From the NCBI GenBank assembly GCA_034420475.1, contig DAOULH010000103.1, forward strand, positions 31,938 to 95,937: a stretch of DNA of 64,000 bases, given 5' to 3'. This document shows, piece after piece, positions 49,477 through 58,293 of this stretch (position 1 is its first letter; each line of letters starts with the position of its first letter). A program made the position numbers and the translations under genes. Source of the DNA: Bin87 sp034420475 (lineage in GTDB: Bacteria; Chloroflexota; Dehalococcoidia; Lucifugimonadales; UBA3495). The notes beneath the pieces were generated by a model that was given only the letters and a program-made list of their open reading frames with translations, ran no database searches and was not told the DNA's origin.

Positions 49477-51546
49477 ATGACTGAACCCATCGGCCCTGAC
49501 CTCTTTCGGCGCTTGAAAACCGTGGGCGATCCCACAGTCTCCCCCGACGGGAGCCGGTGCGCCTACGTGCTCTCGTGGATTGACGAGGAAAGTTCTGAGC
49601 CTCGGACGCGCATCTACCAGGTCGCCCTGGACGCTGCATCCGGGGGCGGGAAACCTCGGCCATTCACCCGGGGCAACAACGACGGGCATCCGCGCTACTC
49701 CCCCGATGGCGCAACCCTGGCCTTCCTCCGCGCCGGCTCTGACGACGCCGGCTCAACCCGTCAGGTTTGGACGATGCCGGCCGGCGGTGGCGAGGCTGCC
49801 CAGCTGACGGAACTGGCCGGCGGTGTCCGGGAGTTCGCCTGGTCCCCCAACTCGAAGCGCTTGGCAGCAGTGTCAGACGTGGCTCCAAAGGATCGTTCCG
49901 AGGAGCCGGACCTGCCTTCTGCCAAAGAGGTGCGCCGCATCCGTTACCGGCACGACGCCATCGGCTGGCGCGGTGACAGCCATTTTCACCTGTTCCTTGT
50001 GGATGCCGCCTCCGGCAAATCCGGTCAACTGACCTCCGGCGATTGGGACGATATGGCGCCCGCATGGTCGCCGGACGGTCGGCGCATTGCTTTCATATCC
50101 GGGCGTTCCGGCGACCGGGACGTCACCGCCACCAACGAAGTCTACGTGGTGGACGCTGTCGACGGGGCCGTGTCGAGCGAAGAGCCTCCGCAACCGGAAC
50201 CGTGGTCCCAGGGCCTTACCGACGTTGCCGCCGTTTCCTGGTCGCCCGACGGCAAACGGCTTCTCGCCGCCGGGGGAACCGGGGACGGGCTCATGGTGTT
50301 GTGGCAGGCGTACCTGTACGTGCTGGAGCCAGGCCACCCGCCCCGACAATTGACCGACGACAGCCTGCGTCCGTGCCTCGGGTATCCGGGCATCTATCCG
50401 CCCCTTGAGTTGCGTTGGCTGCCGGGCGATGGCGACGGCGGTTGCATTGTCTTCCTGGGCGACTCCCAGGGAGAAACCAGGCTTTACGAAATGGCAGTGG
50501 AGTCGGGCGGCGGCTCCGTTCCAACGGCGATTACCGGCGGCGGCGAGATTCTATCGGGATTCGCCATGGACGCCAGGGCGCAACGGCTCGTGGTGACCGG
50601 CTCAGACCCGGCAAGTCCGTCGGATGCCTATGTGATGGACTTGACCTCGAAGCCGGGTGAACCAAAGCGCCGCCGGATCACTGCTCACAACGACCCTTGG
50701 CTTGCCCAACACCGTCCCGCTCCTATGGAGAAGTTCCTGCTGGAGCGGGAGGACTGGGACATCGAATGCCGCCTCTACCATCCGCCGAACTTCGATCCCG
50801 CCCAGCGCTACCCGTTGGTGCTGGAGATCCACGGCGGTCCCAATGGGGCCTTCTACGACTCCTTCGTGCCGTGGCACCAGGTATTGGCCGGCGCCGGCTA
50901 CCTGACCCTCGCGGTCAACCCCCGCGGCTCGTCCACCTATGGCGAGGAGTTCGTCAACGCGGTTCTGGGCGACTGGGGCGGCGACGACTACCGCGATCTC
51001 ATGGCCGCCGTGGACCTGGTGTGCCAACGCGACTACGTGGACACCGACCGCCTCGGCGTCCACGGGTACAGCTACGGCGGATACATGACCACCTGGATGA
51101 TCGGCCACACCGACCGGTTCCGTGCGGCCGTGGCCGGCGCCCCGTGCATCGACCTGTGGACCATGTACGGCACTTCCGACATCGCCACCAGCTTTGGGGA
51201 GGCGCAATGGGCCATCCGCCTCGCGGGCGGCATGTCCATCAGCCGCCCCCTGGTCAGCGAACTGGCCGAGGGCGTCGACACCCTGGCTTACCGCTTGCTC
51301 CAAAGATCGCCCATCAAGTTCGCGCCGCAAGTCGAAACGCCGGTCCTGCTGCTTCACGGAGAATCCGACGCCCGGTGCCCCATCAGCCAGAGCGAGCAGT
51401 ATTTCCAGGTGATGAAGCGGCTGGACAAAGAGGTGGAGATGGCCCGCTTCCCCGGCTGCGGCCACGGGTTCCTCCGCACGGGACACGTCGCGTTGCGGCA
51501 GGAATACCTGGAGCGGATGCTGGACTGGTTCCAGCGTTGGCTCTAA
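49477..51546 (+). CDS. S9 family peptidase (prolyl oligopeptidase-like)
   Basis: 689 residues. Amino-terminal beta-propeller repeats (residues 1-390) contain several SPDG-like strand ends (VSPDGSRCAYV, YSPDGATLAF, WSPNSKRLAA, WSPDGRRIAF), as in dipeptidyl/acylaminoacyl peptidases. The alpha/beta hydrolase follows: LVLEIHGGPNGAFY, the nucleophile GVHGYSYGGYMTTW (GYSYGG, Ser near residue 531), Asp in LLLHGESDARCPI near 629 and the catalytic His in GCGHGFLR near 662. There is no clear signal peptide, so it is probably cytosolic. A -10-like TAGAAT is at 49422-49427. Releases N-acylated or proline-containing peptides. Confidence 0.94.
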   Translation: MTEPIGPDLFRRLKTVGDPTVSPDGSRCAYVLSWIDEESSEPRTRIYQVALDAASGGGKPRPFTRGNNDGHPRYSPDGATLAFLRAGSDDAGSTRQVWTMPAGGGEAAQLTELAGGVREFAWSPNSKRLAAVSDVAPKDRSEEPDLPSAKEVRRIRYRHDAIGWRGDSHFHLFLVDAASGKSGQLTSGDWDDMAPAWSPDGRRIAFISGRSGDRDVTATNEVYVVDAVDGAVSSEEPPQPEPWSQGLTDVAAVSWSPDGKRLLAAGGTGDGLMVLWQAYLYVLEPGHPPRQLTDDSLRPCLGYPGIYPPLELRWLPGDGDGGCIVFLGDSQGETRLYEMAVESGGGSVPTAITGGGEILSGFAMDARAQRLVVTGSDPASPSDAYVMDLTSKPGEPKRRRITAHNDPWLAQHRPAPMEKFLLEREDWDIECRLYHPPNFDPAQRYPLVLEIHGGPNGAFYDSFVPWHQVLAGAGYLTLAVNPRGSSTYGEEFVNAVLGDWGGDDYRDLMAAVDLVCQRDYVDTDRLGVHGYSYGGYMTTWMIGHTDRFRAAVAGAPCIDLWTMYGTSDIATSFGEAQWAIRLAGGMSISRPLVSELAEGVDTLAYRLLQRSPIKFAPQVETPVLLLHGESDARCPISQSEQYFQVMKRLDKEVEMARFPGCGHGFLRTGHVALRQEYLERMLDWFQRWL

Positions 51547-51640
51547 CGTGAGCCGGCCGGACCCGCGTCAGCGCCGGCAATAAAGGCGTTGCCGAACCTC
51601 AGCCCCGCCAGTTCGCCCACTGTAATGGAAGGACACAACC

Positions 51641-51835
51641 ATGCCTGACCCCGATCTCAGCCCCGAACAGGTACGCAAGATGGCCGAACTGGTCGGCATA
51701 CCCATCGACGACTCCGACTTGCCCGAGGTGGCCAACCGTTTCGCCAGCCTGATGCAGGAACTTGACCGCCTGCGCGACCTGGACTTGGAAGGCATCGAAC
51801 CGGTCTCCATCTTCCCCGATGCGGACGCCGGCTGA
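51641..51835 (+). CDS. GatC/AtzG-like small amidase partner
   Basis: 64 residues, ATG after GGAAGGA. The product (LSPEQVRKMAELVGIPIDD, then LPEVANRFASLMQELDRLRD and LDLEGIEPVSIFPDA) matches small GatC-like subunits, which hold or stabilise an amidase as in GatCAB and AtzE-AtzG. It is too short to be true GatC of the tRNA amidotransferase (about 95 residues), and no gatB is nearby. A tiny gene and the amidase follow with overlaps. Confidence 0.82.
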   Translation: MPDPDLSPEQVRKMAELVGIPIDDSDLPEVANRFASLMQELDRLRDLDLEGIEPVSIFPDADAG

Positions 51836-51956
51836 AACCGCCAGTTCCAGTGCCGACCTGCTGGACTGGCACGACGTTTCCCCGGAGTTCCAGGCAATCA
51901 TCGCTGAACAGTACGCTGTCATTCAGGCGGGCCAAACCGCCGGAGCTTCACCATGA
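51819..51956 (+). CDS. 45-codon gene between the GatC-like and amidase genes
   Basis: ATG 51819 overlaps the GatC-like 3' end by 17 bases, and the stop TGA at 51954-51956 overlaps the amidase ATG in an ATGA arrangement. The product is MRTPAETASSSADLLDWHDV followed by SPEFQAIIAEQYAVIQAG and a Thr/Ala tail; the centre is a plausible short helix pair (WHDVSPEFQAIIAEQYAVI). No independent ribosome binding site, so translation depends on coupling. I cannot name a family. The double overlap argues strongly that it is translated. Confidence 0.62.
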   Translation: MRTPAETASSSADLLDWHDVSPEFQAIIAEQYAVIQAGQTAGASP

Positions 51957-53392
51957 CCTCTACCCAAGCCCACGACGACATCGTTTTCCTCTCCGCCGAA
52001 GCCACCTCGGCCGCCATCCGCAACGGCGATTTCACCGCCACCGATGCGGTCAACGCCTACCTCCGCCGCATCGACGCCATCGACGGCGACATCAAGTCCT
52101 ACATCACCGTGACCCGCGAGGAGGCTTTGGGCGCTGCCGCCGACGTCGACGAAGCCGTGCGCCAGGGGAATGACTCGGTCATCGACAGCCCCCTGTTCGG
52201 CGTCCCCATGGCCATCAAGGACCAATTCAACACCGAGGGCATCCTCACCAGCAACGGCTCCCGCGCCTATGCGGACAACGTGCCGGCCGAGGACGCCACC
52301 GTGGTTAGTCGTCTCAAGTCCGCCGGCGCCATCCTGTTGGGCAAGCTGAACCTCAGCGAGTTGGCCATGGGCGGCACCGCTGACCCGCCCTACGGCACGC
52401 CCGACAACCCCTGGCGTCACGGCCACACCCCCGGCGAGTCCAGCAGCGGGTCCGGCGCGGCGCTGGCGGCGCACCTCTGCGCGGCGTCGGTGGGTGAGGA
52501 TACCGGGGGCAGCGGACGCGGCCCGGCGTCCTACTGCAACGCGGTGGGCCTCCGTCCCACTTTCACGCGCATCAGCCGGCACGGCATCACGCCCATGTGC
52601 TGGTTTATGGATGCCGCATCTCCCATGACCAAGACCGTGGAGGACTGCGCGCTGGTTCTGGGCGCCGTGGCCGGGTACGACCCCATGGATCCCACGACGA
52701 GCCGCAGCCCGGTTCCCGACTATCGCGCCCTGCTTGACGGCGACATCCGGGGCATGAAGATTGGCCGCATGACCGAGTTGTGCGACGCTTCCGACATGCA
52801 CCCGGACGTGCGGCGCGCCACCGACGCCGTGCTGGACACTCTTGCCGGTTTGGGAGCCGAGGTGATCGACGTTTCCCTGCCGCTGACGGAGATCGCCGGC
52901 GCGATTTTCGTGGGCATCGCCGATACCGAGGGAGCCGGCGCCCGCGACGGGCTCATGCGGCGCTCTCCTGAGTTGTTGGATCGTGCTTCCCGCACCCGCT
53001 TGCAGAGCGCCTCCCTCGTGCCGGCCAAGGTCCAGAACCGGGCCATGAAAGCCCGCGTGCTGCTGCGGCATCAGTTCGAGGACGCCTTCCGGCAGGTGGA
53101 TGTCCTCGTCTCCCCCACCGCTCCGTACCCGGCGCCTCGACACGACGCTCTGACTGCGCCCTTTGAGTCGGCCGACGATGTGCGCCAGCGGTTTTTCTTC
53201 CGCCGCTCCTACACCGGCTGCTACCCGTTGGCCGGAATGCCCGCCGTGTCGATCCCCGGTGGGTTCACCGAGGACGGACTCCCCATCGGCGTTCAGCTGG
53301 GCGGCGGCCCCTTCGCGGAAGGGACCATACTGCGGGCGGCTTACGCCTATCAGGAGGCCACCGACTGGCACACCCGGCGCGCGCCGGTCTAG
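51953..53392 (+). CDS. Amidase signature family enzyme
   Basis: 479 residues. The Ser-cisSer-Lys triad is visible: Lys in FGVPMAIKDQFNTEG near residue 84, GESSSGSGAALAA (bridging Ser) near 160-172, and the nucleophile Ser in VGEDTGGSGRGPASY near 183 (TGGS; usually GGSIR). AtzE/biuret-hydrolase-like or indole-acetamide-hydrolase-like amidases share it; the GatC-like gene ahead favours the AtzE type. Hydrolyses a carboxylic amide to acid and ammonia. It ends just before a repeat B cluster. Confidence 0.93.
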   Translation: MTSTQAHDDIVFLSAEATSAAIRNGDFTATDAVNAYLRRIDAIDGDIKSYITVTREEALGAAADVDEAVRQGNDSVIDSPLFGVPMAIKDQFNTEGILTSNGSRAYADNVPAEDATVVSRLKSAGAILLGKLNLSELAMGGTADPPYGTPDNPWRHGHTPGESSSGSGAALAAHLCAASVGEDTGGSGRGPASYCNAVGLRPTFTRISRHGITPMCWFMDAASPMTKTVEDCALVLGAVAGYDPMDPTTSRSPVPDYRALLDGDIRGMKIGRMTELCDASDMHPDVRRATDAVLDTLAGLGAEVIDVSLPLTEIAGAIFVGIADTEGAGARDGLMRRSPELLDRASRTRLQSASLVPAKVQNRAMKARVLLRHQFEDAFRQVDVLVSPTAPYPAPRHDALTAPFESADDVRQRFFFRRSYTGCYPLAGMPAVSIPGGFTEDGLPIGVQLGGGPFAEGTILRAAYAYQEATDWHTRRAPV

Positions 53393-53423
53393 CCGGTACA
53401 GTCTCCAGGCAGGGCCTTGCAGT

Positions 53424-53622
53424 TGTCATTGCGAGGAGCGAAACGACGTGGCAATCTCGGCCCGTTGGGCGGTCTGCTTTGACCCAATATGTGCGTCGCA
53501 GCGCTGACGCGTACGCAGTTTCCGCAAACCTGTCATTGCGAGGAGCGTAGCGACGCGGCAATCCCGCTGGTGTAGCGACGATCCTGGCCGCAACGAGATT
53601 GCCGCGCTGCGCTCGCAATGAC
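53424..53622. repeat. Repeat B cluster, one and a half copies without clear ends
   Basis: Two left arms (GTCATTGCGAGGAGCGAA at 53424, GTCATTGCGAGGAGCGTA at about 53532) precede one right arm CGCTCGCAATGAC ending at 53622. Outer GTAACTGTTCAG ends are not recognisable, and the sequence between the arms includes GCGTACGCAGTTTCCGCAAACC, resembling the flank of repeat A. It separates convergent amidase and PIG-L genes, where transcripts could end. Confidence 0.65.
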
Positions 53623-53657
53623 AAAACTGAAAGACCTTGGGTCTCCAGGGCCGCGGG

Positions 53658-54389
53658 CTAGGTGCGGAAGGTCACCCTCCGGAACGCCTCCGCCAGCGTC
53701 AGGCCGCTGAACTCCTCGTCGGGATAATCGTTGCCGGCGGTGGCGGCCTCTTTCGCCCGGGCGCGCACGAACCCTTCCAGTTCTTCCCTGGTGCGCTGGC
53801 GGGCTTGGGTGCGGTGGGCCATCACGGCGTCCATCTTGGCGTCGAAATCGTCGGCGATGTTCACGAAGATGTTGGGGTTTTCCGATCCCCAGAACATGAT
53901 GGTCGCGGTTTTGTGCGGCTCTATGCCTTCGTTGGCGAACAGCTCTCCGAAGTGCAGGTGGTCCCGAGCGTACGGGAATACCGCGTCCAGCGTCACCTGT
54001 CCGGCGATGCGGTGATCTCGGTGCCATTGCATGTTGCGGCGGTAGGGTTCGGTTGTCAGCACCACGTCCGGCTTGACCACGCGAATCTGGCGAACCAGGT
54101 CCCTGCGAAAGTCCGACGTGTCTTCCAGTTCGCCGTCCGGCCTGCCCAGCATCACCACGTTCTTCACGCCCAGGATGTCTGCGGCGGCCAATTGCTCCCG
54201 GCTGCGGGTGGCGGCCAGCTCCGTCGGATCGATCTCGGGATCATCCGTGCCCTTGCTGCCGTCGGTGCACAGGACGTAATGGACTTCAGAGCCCCCGCGC
54301 ACCCAGCGGGCTATGGTGCCGCCCGCCCACACCTCAGCGTCATCGGGATGTGGAATGACCACCAGGGCGCGTTCGGGTGTGTAATCCAT
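53658..54389 (-). CDS. PIG-L family deacetylase
   Basis: 243 residues; ATG follows AGGAGGAG. The zinc motif is VIPHPDDAEVWAGGTIARW near residues 11-29 (HPDD), and the late His set is RRNMQWHRDHRIAG near 120-133 (HxxDH-like HRDHR). The family removes acetyl groups from N-acetylglucosamine on lipids or small sugars; members include MshB (mycothiol), BshB (bacillithiol) and antibiotic biosynthesis enzymes. Two genes upstream is a MshA-like glycosyltransferase, which is suggestive of a thiol or glycolipid pathway. Confidence 0.92.
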   Translation of the reverse strand: MDYTPERALVVIPHPDDAEVWAGGTIARWVRGGSEVHYVLCTDGSKGTDDPEIDPTELAATRSREQLAAADILGVKNVVMLGRPDGELEDTSDFRRDLVRQIRVVKPDVVLTTEPYRRNMQWHRDHRIAGQVTLDAVFPYARDHLHFGELFANEGIEPHKTATIMFWGSENPNIFVNIADDFDAKMDAVMAHRTQARQRTREELEGFVRARAKEAATAGNDYPDEEFSGLTLAEAFRRVTFRT

Positions 54390-54470
54390 GGGCTGCTCCT
54401 CCTGGGATATGATCTTTGGCGGGATGAACGAATTCTGCGGAAAATGCCCGGCAAGCGCATGGAGAAAACG

Positions 54471-55325
54471 CTAGTCCTGGGTTTCCATAATCGTGGGAAC
54501 CAGGTCCGGCGCCGGGCTTGGCCAGGAAGGCGGAGGCGCGGAAAGGACGTTGGCATCGCTTCCCCAGAGCCAGTGAAAAGTCGGGGATAACGTCTCGCTG
54601 CCATCAATGACGACGCGGTCGGAGAAGACGGATCCGGCCAGGATTCCACCCGAAATGATGATGCGCATCGCCTCGTCCACCGTGATGTCCGTCGGCGTCA
54701 CCTTGCTGGATGCCACAACTACCAGGTAGCCGGAAGACGGCACGGGCGTGGTGGGCACGTAGATGGACAGATATTCCTCCAGGCCGTCCAGTTTGCCCAG
54801 GTTGGACGTGATCAGACCGATGGACAGCACGCCCATGCGGGGAAACTCGATCAGCACCACCCCGCGGTATTGCTGTTCCTGCGTGTCAGACAGGAAATCG
54901 ATGCCCACCCGCGTCGTGTTGTACACCGCGCCGATTACCGGAATCCGCCCGATCAGATTGTGGATCTGGTTGATCAAAAACTTTGCCACCGCCCAACTGA
55001 TGAGCAGTCCCACGATGTAGATCACCACCAGCACCGCGGCTACACCCGCCAGGTCGGTCCAGTCGAACCCGCCCATCTCGGGAATGTTCAGCCAGCGGAC
55101 GAACGGCTCCAGCAGTGAAACCAGCACGTCGTAGAAAAATTTGAAGATGAAGTAGGTCACCAGCACCGGCAGGAATACCAGCAGGCCGGCCACCATCCGT
55201 CTTTCCAGATGGCGCAGCGCGGATGCGAACGGCCGCCGGGGGCGCCTCGGATTCCGCTCGCCGTACCCCGGGTAATTGGGGAACCCGAATTCGTTCGGTG
55301 GCACTCGGTTGCCACTCGGCTCCAT
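54471..55325 (-). CDS. DUF502 family membrane protein
   Basis: 284 residues. ATG overlaps the stop of the glycosyltransferase gene by one base (TGATG), so translation is coupled. Two TM helices, RMVAGLLVFLPVLVTYFIFK near 44-63 and VAAVLVVIYIVGLLISWAVA near 94-113, flank an extracytoplasmic-looking loop; residues after 120 carry RIPVIGAVYNTTRVGIDFL and, at 170-235, PFSSGYLVVVASS-like and VDEAMRIIISGG family sequence. DUF502 proteins are widespread and of unknown role; plant relatives act at membranes. The first 40 residues are Pro/Arg-rich. Confidence 0.85.
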   Translation of the reverse strand: MEPSGNRVPPNEFGFPNYPGYGERNPRRPRRPFASALRHLERRMVAGLLVFLPVLVTYFIFKFFYDVLVSLLEPFVRWLNIPEMGGFDWTDLAGVAAVLVVIYIVGLLISWAVAKFLINQIHNLIGRIPVIGAVYNTTRVGIDFLSDTQEQQYRGVVLIEFPRMGVLSIGLITSNLGKLDGLEEYLSIYVPTTPVPSSGYLVVVASSKVTPTDITVDEAMRIIISGGILAGSVFSDRVVIDGSETLSPTFHWLWGSDANVLSAPPPSWPSPAPDLVPTIMETQD

Positions 55326-56563
55326 CAGCGGACCGTCTCCTCATCACGTCCGGCGGATCCCAGACGTTCATAGAGAACCAGCAAGCGGCCCGCCACCTGG
55401 TCCCAGCTCAACGTCTCCGCCCGGTGGCGGGCGGCTCGTCCCATGCTGTCACGCAGGTCTTCGTTGGCCATGATCATTTCCAGCGACTGCGCGAAGGCTT
55501 CGGGACAACGCCAGGATTTTAGGTACCCGGTCCGGCCGTGCTGGACGATGGTCGAAAGCCCGCCCACGCGCGATGCGACCACCGGAGTCCCGCAGGCCAT
55601 GCTCTCCAGCGCGGCCAGGCCGAAGCTCTCGTAGAATGACGGGACGACGCACACGTCCGCGGCGGAGTAGTAAAGCGCCAACCGCTCCTGGGGCACCCGG
55701 CCCACGAATTCCACCGCGTCTCCCAGTTGCAGGTCGTCCGACAGTTGGTGCAGCCGCTCGATCTCACCGCTGCCCTCAGCATCGGAACCCACCACTAAAA
55801 CCTGGACGCCCTCTTCCGACTCCAGCGACGCCGCGGCGTGGAGCAGCAGGTCGGCGCCCTTCAGCGGCTCGATCCGGCCCACGTACAGCATTACCTTGTG
55901 CCCGTTCAGGCCCAATTCCCGGCGCGCTTCCGTCCGTCCAATGGGCCGGAAACGGCCCAAATCCACCCCGCACGGTATCAACGACACCCGATTTCTGTCG
56001 GCCCCGTAAAGCCGCACCATGGCGTCCCGCTCGTGCGGGCTGAATGCCACCACGCAGTCGGCATCCGCGATGATCCGCTCCTCGGTTTCCTGGCGCACGG
56101 CCGGCTCTTGCTCGCCGGAACGTGACTGCAACTTGATGCGCGACAGGGTGTGAAAGGTAACGACCTGGGGCGTACCGGTCGCGGCGGCCAGGCGCGAGCC
56201 GGCCCAGCCGCTCAGCCAGTAATGCGAATGGATTGCCCGGTATCGAACGTTGTTGCGCTGCCGGTATTCCCCTACTCCGGCCACAAATTCATCCAGGTAG
56301 CTGGGCAAATCCCCCAGCGGCGCCTCGGGAGGCCCGGCCGGAACGTGAACGTAGTTAATCCCGTCGCTCCCCGCCTCGCCCCGGTCGCATTGGTAATCGT
56401 GCTCCCGCGTGAACACGTCGACGATCACGCCCCGGTTCGCTATCGCCTTGGCAAGTTCGCGCACGTGCACGTTCATCCCTCCCGCCTTCCCTTGCCCCGG
56501 CGCGGCCAGCGGGCAGGTGTGGTAGGAGATCAAGGCGACCCGGGATGTACAGTCGGATATCAA
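55325..56563 (-). CDS. GT4 family glycosyltransferase (MshA / sucrose-phosphate-synthase-like)
   Basis: 412 residues starting with TTG 56563 (AGGAG ten bases upstream). GT-B fold: the N-terminal PGQGKAGGMNVHVRELAKAI (G-G-M-N-V loop, as in MshA), SHYWLSGWAGSRLA near 110-125, TFHTLSRIKL, VAFSPHERDAM; the C-terminal domain has YVGRIEPLKGADLLLHAA near 230-247 and the donor-binding EX7E as FYESFGLAALESMACGTPVV near 320-339 (E...E). Relatives link GlcNAc to inositol-phosphate in mycothiol synthesis, or glucose to fructose 6-phosphate. DUF502 and PIG-L genes follow with minimal spacing. Confidence 0.9.
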   Translation of the reverse strand: MISDCTSRVALISYHTCPLAAPGQGKAGGMNVHVRELAKAIANRGVIVDVFTREHDYQCDRGEAGSDGINYVHVPAGPPEAPLGDLPSYLDEFVAGVGEYRQRNNVRYRAIHSHYWLSGWAGSRLAAATGTPQVVTFHTLSRIKLQSRSGEQEPAVRQETEERIIADADCVVAFSPHERDAMVRLYGADRNRVSLIPCGVDLGRFRPIGRTEARRELGLNGHKVMLYVGRIEPLKGADLLLHAAASLESEEGVQVLVVGSDAEGSGEIERLHQLSDDLQLGDAVEFVGRVPQERLALYYSAADVCVVPSFYESFGLAALESMACGTPVVASRVGGLSTIVQHGRTGYLKSWRCPEAFAQSLEMIMANEDLRDSMGRAARHRAETLSWDQVAGRLLVLYERLGSAGRDEETVR

Positions 56564-56659
56564 GGCAAGACGCTCCTGCGGCGGTCGACACGCACCGACA
56601 TGAAAGGCGCAATCAGCATGGTTCGAATTTTAGCGGTGAAGTGTTTCCGTTTCGTGTCG

Positions 56660-57676
56660 TCAGCCGCTGCCCCCGCCCGGGGCGTCGGCGCGCTGGAGCG
56701 TAATGCGGTAAAGATGGTGGTCCCGACCGCCGAGCCGGTACTTGTAAGGTTCGTTCCCGCGCAGAAAGTCAAAGTATCGATAGCCGCGTTCCAGCGCGTC
56801 CCGCAGGCACAGCGCGTGCAGCAGCAGGCCGACGCTGTAGTAGCGGTATTCCGTGTCGTGCCCACTGTTGTACAGCATCCGCACGCCGTCGTAATCCAGG
56901 CACAGCGAGGCGGCCACCGGCTTGTCGTCCATCTCCATGAAGAAGAGCCGAAGCACTCCCTGCTCCGCCGTTGCCCCGATGAGCTTTCGGAAAAAATCCT
57001 CACGGTCAGCGGTGAGAAATTCGGCCTTCGCCGGATCGCTGTTCCGCATCAGGTTCAGGAAAGTGTCCGTCCGGTCTGCGGCCTCGCCTGGCTCCGATAC
57101 GCAGAACCAGCGCCAGTTCTCGTGTCCCTCCAGCCGGCGCAGCTTCCGGCGCAGCTCGTGCCGGTCCTTTTTGCTCAATCCGGCCAGGTAGTCGTCCCAG
57201 GTGGGCGGCAGGTCGATGCGCGGCGCAACGTCTTCTTCGGCGATGTCAACCGCATATCCCCGTTCTCGCGCCAGGTCCGGCAGCATCGCCAGCGTCGGAG
57301 AGTCTTCGCCTACCGAGTAGAGGTCCAGTTGCCGGCCGCCGCCGGAGTCGATTTCGTCCAGCAGGGCCGGGAAGAACGCCGGCTCGGTGCCGCGGGCGAT
57401 GATGAAGTCGTTGTAGTCAAAGGTGTCGCTGTTGCCGACAAAGGAAAAATTGTCGCCGCAGCGCGACAGCGACGCCAGGGCGGTCAGTTGCCCCGCCGCG
57501 TCCGTCAGGTAAAACCCGGCCAGTGAGCGCCCGTCCTGGAAGGCGCTCCACCACAGTTCCTGCCAGGTAGGCGTGATGTACAGGTTGTTGACCACCGACC
57601 GGCCTAGCAGATCCTGCCACTGCTGCCGGACTTCCTCAAACGACGTGATCGGGGTTGCTGATTGAGCGGTTGTCAT
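56660..57676 (-). CDS. GNAT/FemAB-like acyltransferase
   Basis: 338 residues from ATG 57676; the frame remains open to 58048 but overlaps folE, so the shorter start is right. The N-terminal third has YITPTWQELWWSAFQDGR; the second GNAT-like half contains LSKKDRHELRRKLRRLEGHE near 165-184 and the motif FFMEMDDKPVAASLCLDYDG near 245-264, then ALERGYRYFDFLRGNEPYK near 300, diagnostic for the FemAB/CelD-type fold. This class adds amino acids or acyl groups to polysaccharide or peptidoglycan precursors. Lies between folE and the glycosyltransferase on the same strand. Confidence 0.85.
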   Translation of the reverse strand: MTTAQSATPITSFEEVRQQWQDLLGRSVVNNLYITPTWQELWWSAFQDGRSLAGFYLTDAAGQLTALASLSRCGDNFSFVGNSDTFDYNDFIIARGTEPAFFPALLDEIDSGGGRQLDLYSVGEDSPTLAMLPDLARERGYAVDIAEEDVAPRIDLPPTWDDYLAGLSKKDRHELRRKLRRLEGHENWRWFCVSEPGEAADRTDTFLNLMRNSDPAKAEFLTADREDFFRKLIGATAEQGVLRLFFMEMDDKPVAASLCLDYDGVRMLYNSGHDTEYRYYSVGLLLHALCLRDALERGYRYFDFLRGNEPYKYRLGGRDHHLYRITLQRADAPGGGSG

Positions 57677-57690
57677 AGAAGGTGTGCCCT

Positions 57691-58293
57691 TTACACCCGG
57701 CTGTCCAGAAAGCTCAGTAGTTCGCTTGCGGAATATGACGCGGCCGCGCCGTTGTCTCCGCCACGTTGCCCGTGCCGAATCGCGGTCGTCACCACGCGAT
57801 GGCCCGGTTTTTGGATTCCCCGCATGGACATGCACAGGTGCTCCGCTTCCACGCGACACGCCACCGCCAGCGGCTGCACCCTTGACATAACGGCATCGGC
57901 CAGTTGCGCGGTGAGCCGCTCCTGCACTTGCAAGCGCCGGGCCGTGGCGTCCAGCGCCCGGCCAATCTTGCTGATCCCGGCGATGTGCCGGTCGGGGACA
58001 TAAACCAGGCTGGCCCGACCGAAAAAGGGCAGCAAATGGTGTTCGCACATCGAATAGAAGGGCAGGTCTGCCACCAGCACCGGGTCATGGGTCACGTCTT
58101 CGGCAAAAACGGCGTCGATCTCCGCCGCCGGATCCGTTCCTACCCCCGAGAACAACTCCGCGTACATTTCCGCGACGCGCTCCGGCGTTCGCCAAAGTCC
58201 CTCGCGTCCGCTGTCCTCGTCGATGTACTTGAGGATGGCGCCCACCGCGACCTCAACGGCCGCCAGGTTCATTTTGGGTCCGGCGGCGGTCAT
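57691..58293 (-). CDS. folE: GTP cyclohydrolase I
   Basis: 200 residues. Forms 7,8-dihydroneopterin triphosphate from GTP. The zinc ligands are in SMCEHHLLPFFGRASLVYVP near residues 81-100 (Cys, His-His) and CRVEAEHLCMSMRGIQKPGH near 145-165 (Cys and His), with the signature DRHIAGISKIGRALDATARR between. ATG overlaps the thrC stop by four bases, so folate/deazapurine precursor synthesis is linked in translation with threonine synthesis here, perhaps by chance. The product also feeds queuosine-like deazaguanines. Confidence 0.96.
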   Translation of the reverse strand: MTAAGPKMNLAAVEVAVGAILKYIDEDSGREGLWRTPERVAEMYAELFSGVGTDPAAEIDAVFAEDVTHDPVLVADLPFYSMCEHHLLPFFGRASLVYVPDRHIAGISKIGRALDATARRLQVQERLTAQLADAVMSRVQPLAVACRVEAEHLCMSMRGIQKPGHRVVTTAIRHGQRGGDNGAAASYSASELLSFLDSRV

